Shown: piece by piece, positions 4,765 to 6,081 of the stretch
How the letters are laid out: the number at the start of each line of letters is the position of its first letter
How positions within the stretch are numbered: the stretch's first letter is position 1
Source: CAZVCJ01 sp964625745
GTDB taxonomy: Bacteria; Chloroflexota; Anaerolineae; VGOG01
Direction: 5' to 3'
Length of the DNA stretch: 6,081 nt
NCBI GenBank assembly: GCA_964625745.1
Contig: CAZVCJ010000222.1
Span: 1 to 6,081 of the forward strand
Translations under genes and position numbers: made by a program
Notes under the pieces: model-generated
Database searches by the model: none
What the model saw: the letters and a program-made list of their open reading frames with translations, nothing else
What the model was told of the DNA's origin: nothing

Positions 4765-5916
4765 TTATATGTTCCCGATCAGAATCTGGGCCGCCAGGTT
4801 GGTATTCTCCTTGCTGAGCCATTTTCGCACCACAGGCATGACCACGGCCAACTCGCGGCTTCCCGTCTCCTTCATGGCCCGCTCGATGTAGGGCCGCACG
4901 GTCTCCAGCCTCAGCTTCCACTCCCATAGCTCCTCCGCCTTGTGCACGTGGCGGGCCACGGCCACCTCCACGTAATCCTCCATCAGCTCCGCCTGGAGTT
5001 GACCCCAGACCACATCCCACCCCTCCCCGGCAAAGCCATCATCATAGACGCGGCAGGCGGCCTTGAAGAGGATCTCCTGGGGGATTTCGGCCTGCTCTGC
5101 GGCCATGACCGACATGTGGGCCTCCTCCAGGGTTCTGGTCTTGCACTTGACCAGCTTGATCGTGTCGGGGTAGCAGAAGGTGAACACCACCCCCTCGTCC
5201 ACCAACCTGTCGGGCCGGTTTTTCTCATCCAGCTCCAGCCGAAATCTAAGCCACTCGGCCCGCACATCGGCCTTGTCAGTCTCGAAGATGACCTGCGGCG
5301 TATGCAACTCGTACTTCTCGGCCAGGGCCACCAGCTCCCCCCAGGGCCGAAGCCGCCCCTGGTCATCTATGGCCACGATGAAGGAGACCTGGAGAGGAAA
5401 ATCGTAGATCAGGGTATGCGGGTTTCGATAACCATAGCACTCGAAGGAGAGGCTGAGTTTGGTCTCGCGGACGGCTTGCAGGATCCCCGGGTACATCTCA
5501 TAGATGTCAGGCAGGAGGTCGTAAACGGAGTGCATCTCCGAGGGCTTATTGAGAACGGCCTGACGGGTCTTAGGGATGATCTCGACCATCTCGCCCCTGT
5601 CGTCGAGCAGCCCGAACCAGCAGACGTTCGTGCCATCAACCTTCTGACGCAGGAGCACCTTCTCGTAGCTGGTGGGCAGGACGATGTCATCGGGGGTGAC
5701 GTTCTCCAGGTCAATCTCCCTGTCCCGCCGATAGGGATAGTGAATCTTGGGGATGCCGTAGACGAATTGGCCAGTGTCCTTCCCGTTCACCGCTTCGATG
5801 AGAAGTGCTCCCAGCCGGTGGTCCCGCTCCACGCTCATCCAGGCCGTCACCTCGCGACCTTCGGGGCTTATGAAGTTATAGGGGCGGATGTCGCCTAGAA
5901 TTGGGTGTTTTCTCAT
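4765..5916 (-). CDS. RNA ligase-like covalent nucleotidyltransferase
   Basis: A 383-residue protein with the motif set of ATP-dependent RNA ligases: motif I K92-V-D-G-T-N (K92 takes the AMP), motif Ia KTR at 116-118, motif III LSFECYG at 156-162 followed by NPH at 165-167, motif IV D240-E-G-V-V-F, and motif V IKLVKCK at 253-259. About 90 residues precede motif I, and an alpha-helical C-terminal part (about 265-383) follows. The size, the position of motif I, GIPKI upstream of it, and the ECYG..NPH segment resemble from memory the archaeal homodimeric Rnl3 ligases (MthRnl, Pab1020), but motif III differs from theirs and the family is not proven. Such enzymes seal 5'-phosphate to 3'-OH RNA ends or make circles; the substrate here is unknown. 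ATG at 5916, weak AGAGG 5 bases upstream, own promoter, no repair partner nearby. Confidence 0.85.
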   Translation of the reverse strand: MRKHPILGDIRPYNFISPEGREVTAWMSVERDHRLGALLIEAVNGKDTGQFVYGIPKIHYPYRRDREIDLENVTPDDIVLPTSYEKVLLRQKVDGTNVCWFGLLDDRGEMVEIIPKTRQAVLNKPSEMHSVYDLLPDIYEMYPGILQAVRETKLSLSFECYGYRNPHTLIYDFPLQVSFIVAIDDQGRLRPWGELVALAEKYELHTPQVIFETDKADVRAEWLRFRLELDEKNRPDRLVDEGVVFTFCYPDTIKLVKCKTRTLEEAHMSVMAAEQAEIPQEILFKAACRVYDDGFAGEGWDVVWGQLQAELMEDYVEVAVARHVHKAEELWEWKLRLETVRPYIERAMKETGSRELAVVMPVVRKWLSKENTNLAAQILIGNI

Positions 5917-5926
5917 ATCAGCCTCT

Positions 5927-5950
5927 TCACCACGTAGCGGTCAGTGACAT
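5927..5950 (-). other. Seven-codon leader ORF (MSLTATW) upstream of the ligase
   Basis: An ATG at 5950 follows a strong AGGAGAGG site, reads seven codons and stops at TGA (5929-5927), ten bases before the ligase ATG. The predicted transcript would begin near 5956, inside or next to that ribosome site, so its use is doubtful. If translated it could couple ribosomes onto the weak ligase site. Confidence 0.3.
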
Positions 5951-5962
5951 TTTCCTCTCCTA

Positions 5963-5991
5963 ATTATACTACATCTCAGCAAGGTTGACAA
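5963..5991 (-). promoter_or_regulatory. Strong SigA promoter of the RNA ligase gene
   Basis: On the - strand TTGTCA (5991-5986) and a perfect TATAAT (5968-5963) are separated by 17 bases. The start site near 5956 leaves a leader of about 40 bases before the ligase ATG at 5916. Both - strand promoters in the window share the sequence TAGTATAAT. Confidence 0.88.
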
Positions 5992-6025
5992 AGAGACACC
6001 ACCTCCTGCCCTCTCCCTCCCCCCA

Positions 6026-6063
6026 ACCCCCTCCCTCTCCCAAAATTGGGAGAGGGAGGGGGT
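6026..6063. repeat. Perfect G/C palindrome at right edge
   Basis: Arms of 18 bases (6026-6043 and 6046-6063) pair without a mismatch around an AA loop. One arm is made of C and T runs ending in CCCAA and the other is its complement starting TTGGG. It is preceded by a further pyrimidine-rich stretch (6001-6025). It resembles the dispersed intergenic hairpins found in many GC-rich genomes. It could act as a transcription block but has no T-tract. Confidence 0.85.
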
Positions 6064-6081
6064 GCCCGAAGGACGGGACCT

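Noticed and set aside
4538..5020. 160-codon - strand frame across the rplU-ligase gap
   Set aside because: It overlaps both genes out of frame, crosses the repeat and the consensus promoter, and has a biased Gly/Arg-rich start.
4942..5898. 318-codon open frame on the + strand opposite the RNA ligase
   Set aside because: It is antisense to a gene with clear enzyme motifs, has no ribosome site I can support, and its His/Leu/Gly-rich composition is what the opposite strand of a GC-rich gene gives.
1..6081. tRNA, rRNA or riboswitch
   Set aside because: I saw no cloverleaf, rRNA segment or known riboswitch core in the gaps; the 5' leaders are all under about 60 bases.

Overview
The window is 6081 bases of GC-rich bacterial DNA, with eight complete genes I consider real. 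Nothing in it fixes the species. Clean SigA-type promoters, zinc-binding L31, L27 without the Firmicutes-type cleaved N-terminus, a LysM plus M23 secreted hydrolase and many dispersed palindromic repeats would fit a Chloroflexota-like bacterium. That is an inference of moderate to low strength.

Layout. Bases 1-304 hold a hairpin terminator, a dispersed 'TCATTGCGAG' inverted-repeat element and the promoter of the first gene. On the + strand follow a secreted LysM-LysM-M23 cell-wall hydrolase (305-1639) and a two-gene type II toxin-antitoxin module (1758-2303) with its own promoter. A strong hairpin at 2334-2385 ends both converging transcription units. Everything to its right is on the - strand. 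Read in the direction of transcription, that is a standalone RNA ligase-like nucleotidyltransferase (5916-4765) with its own promoter, then rplU (L21), rpmA (L27), rpmE (L31), tdk (thymidine kinase) and hpt (hypoxanthine phosphoribosyltransferase). These five follow a fully consensus promoter at 4644-4672.

How the genes fit together. The rplU-rpmA-rpmE-tdk-hpt cluster joins three large-subunit ribosomal proteins to two nucleotide-salvage enzymes, one for thymidine and one for purine bases. It looks like a growth-linked operon, with a possible weak attenuating hairpin between its two halves. The RNA ligase has covalent nucleotidyltransferase motifs I, Ia, III, IV and V intact and no recognisable RNA-repair partner here, so its substrate is unknown. 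The toxin-antitoxin pair is an accessory insertion between housekeeping-type genes.

The most noteworthy points are: the archaeal Rnl3-like ligase with its tight promoter and seven-codon leader ORF; a G/C palindromic repeat that has become coding sequence in the linker between the LysM domains; short-period repeats sitting on the stop codons of hpt and tdk; four near-consensus promoters that all have 17-base spacers; and a GTG start for rplU decided by its ribosome binding site. I found no clear wholly new system. The ligase is the best candidate for new biology.
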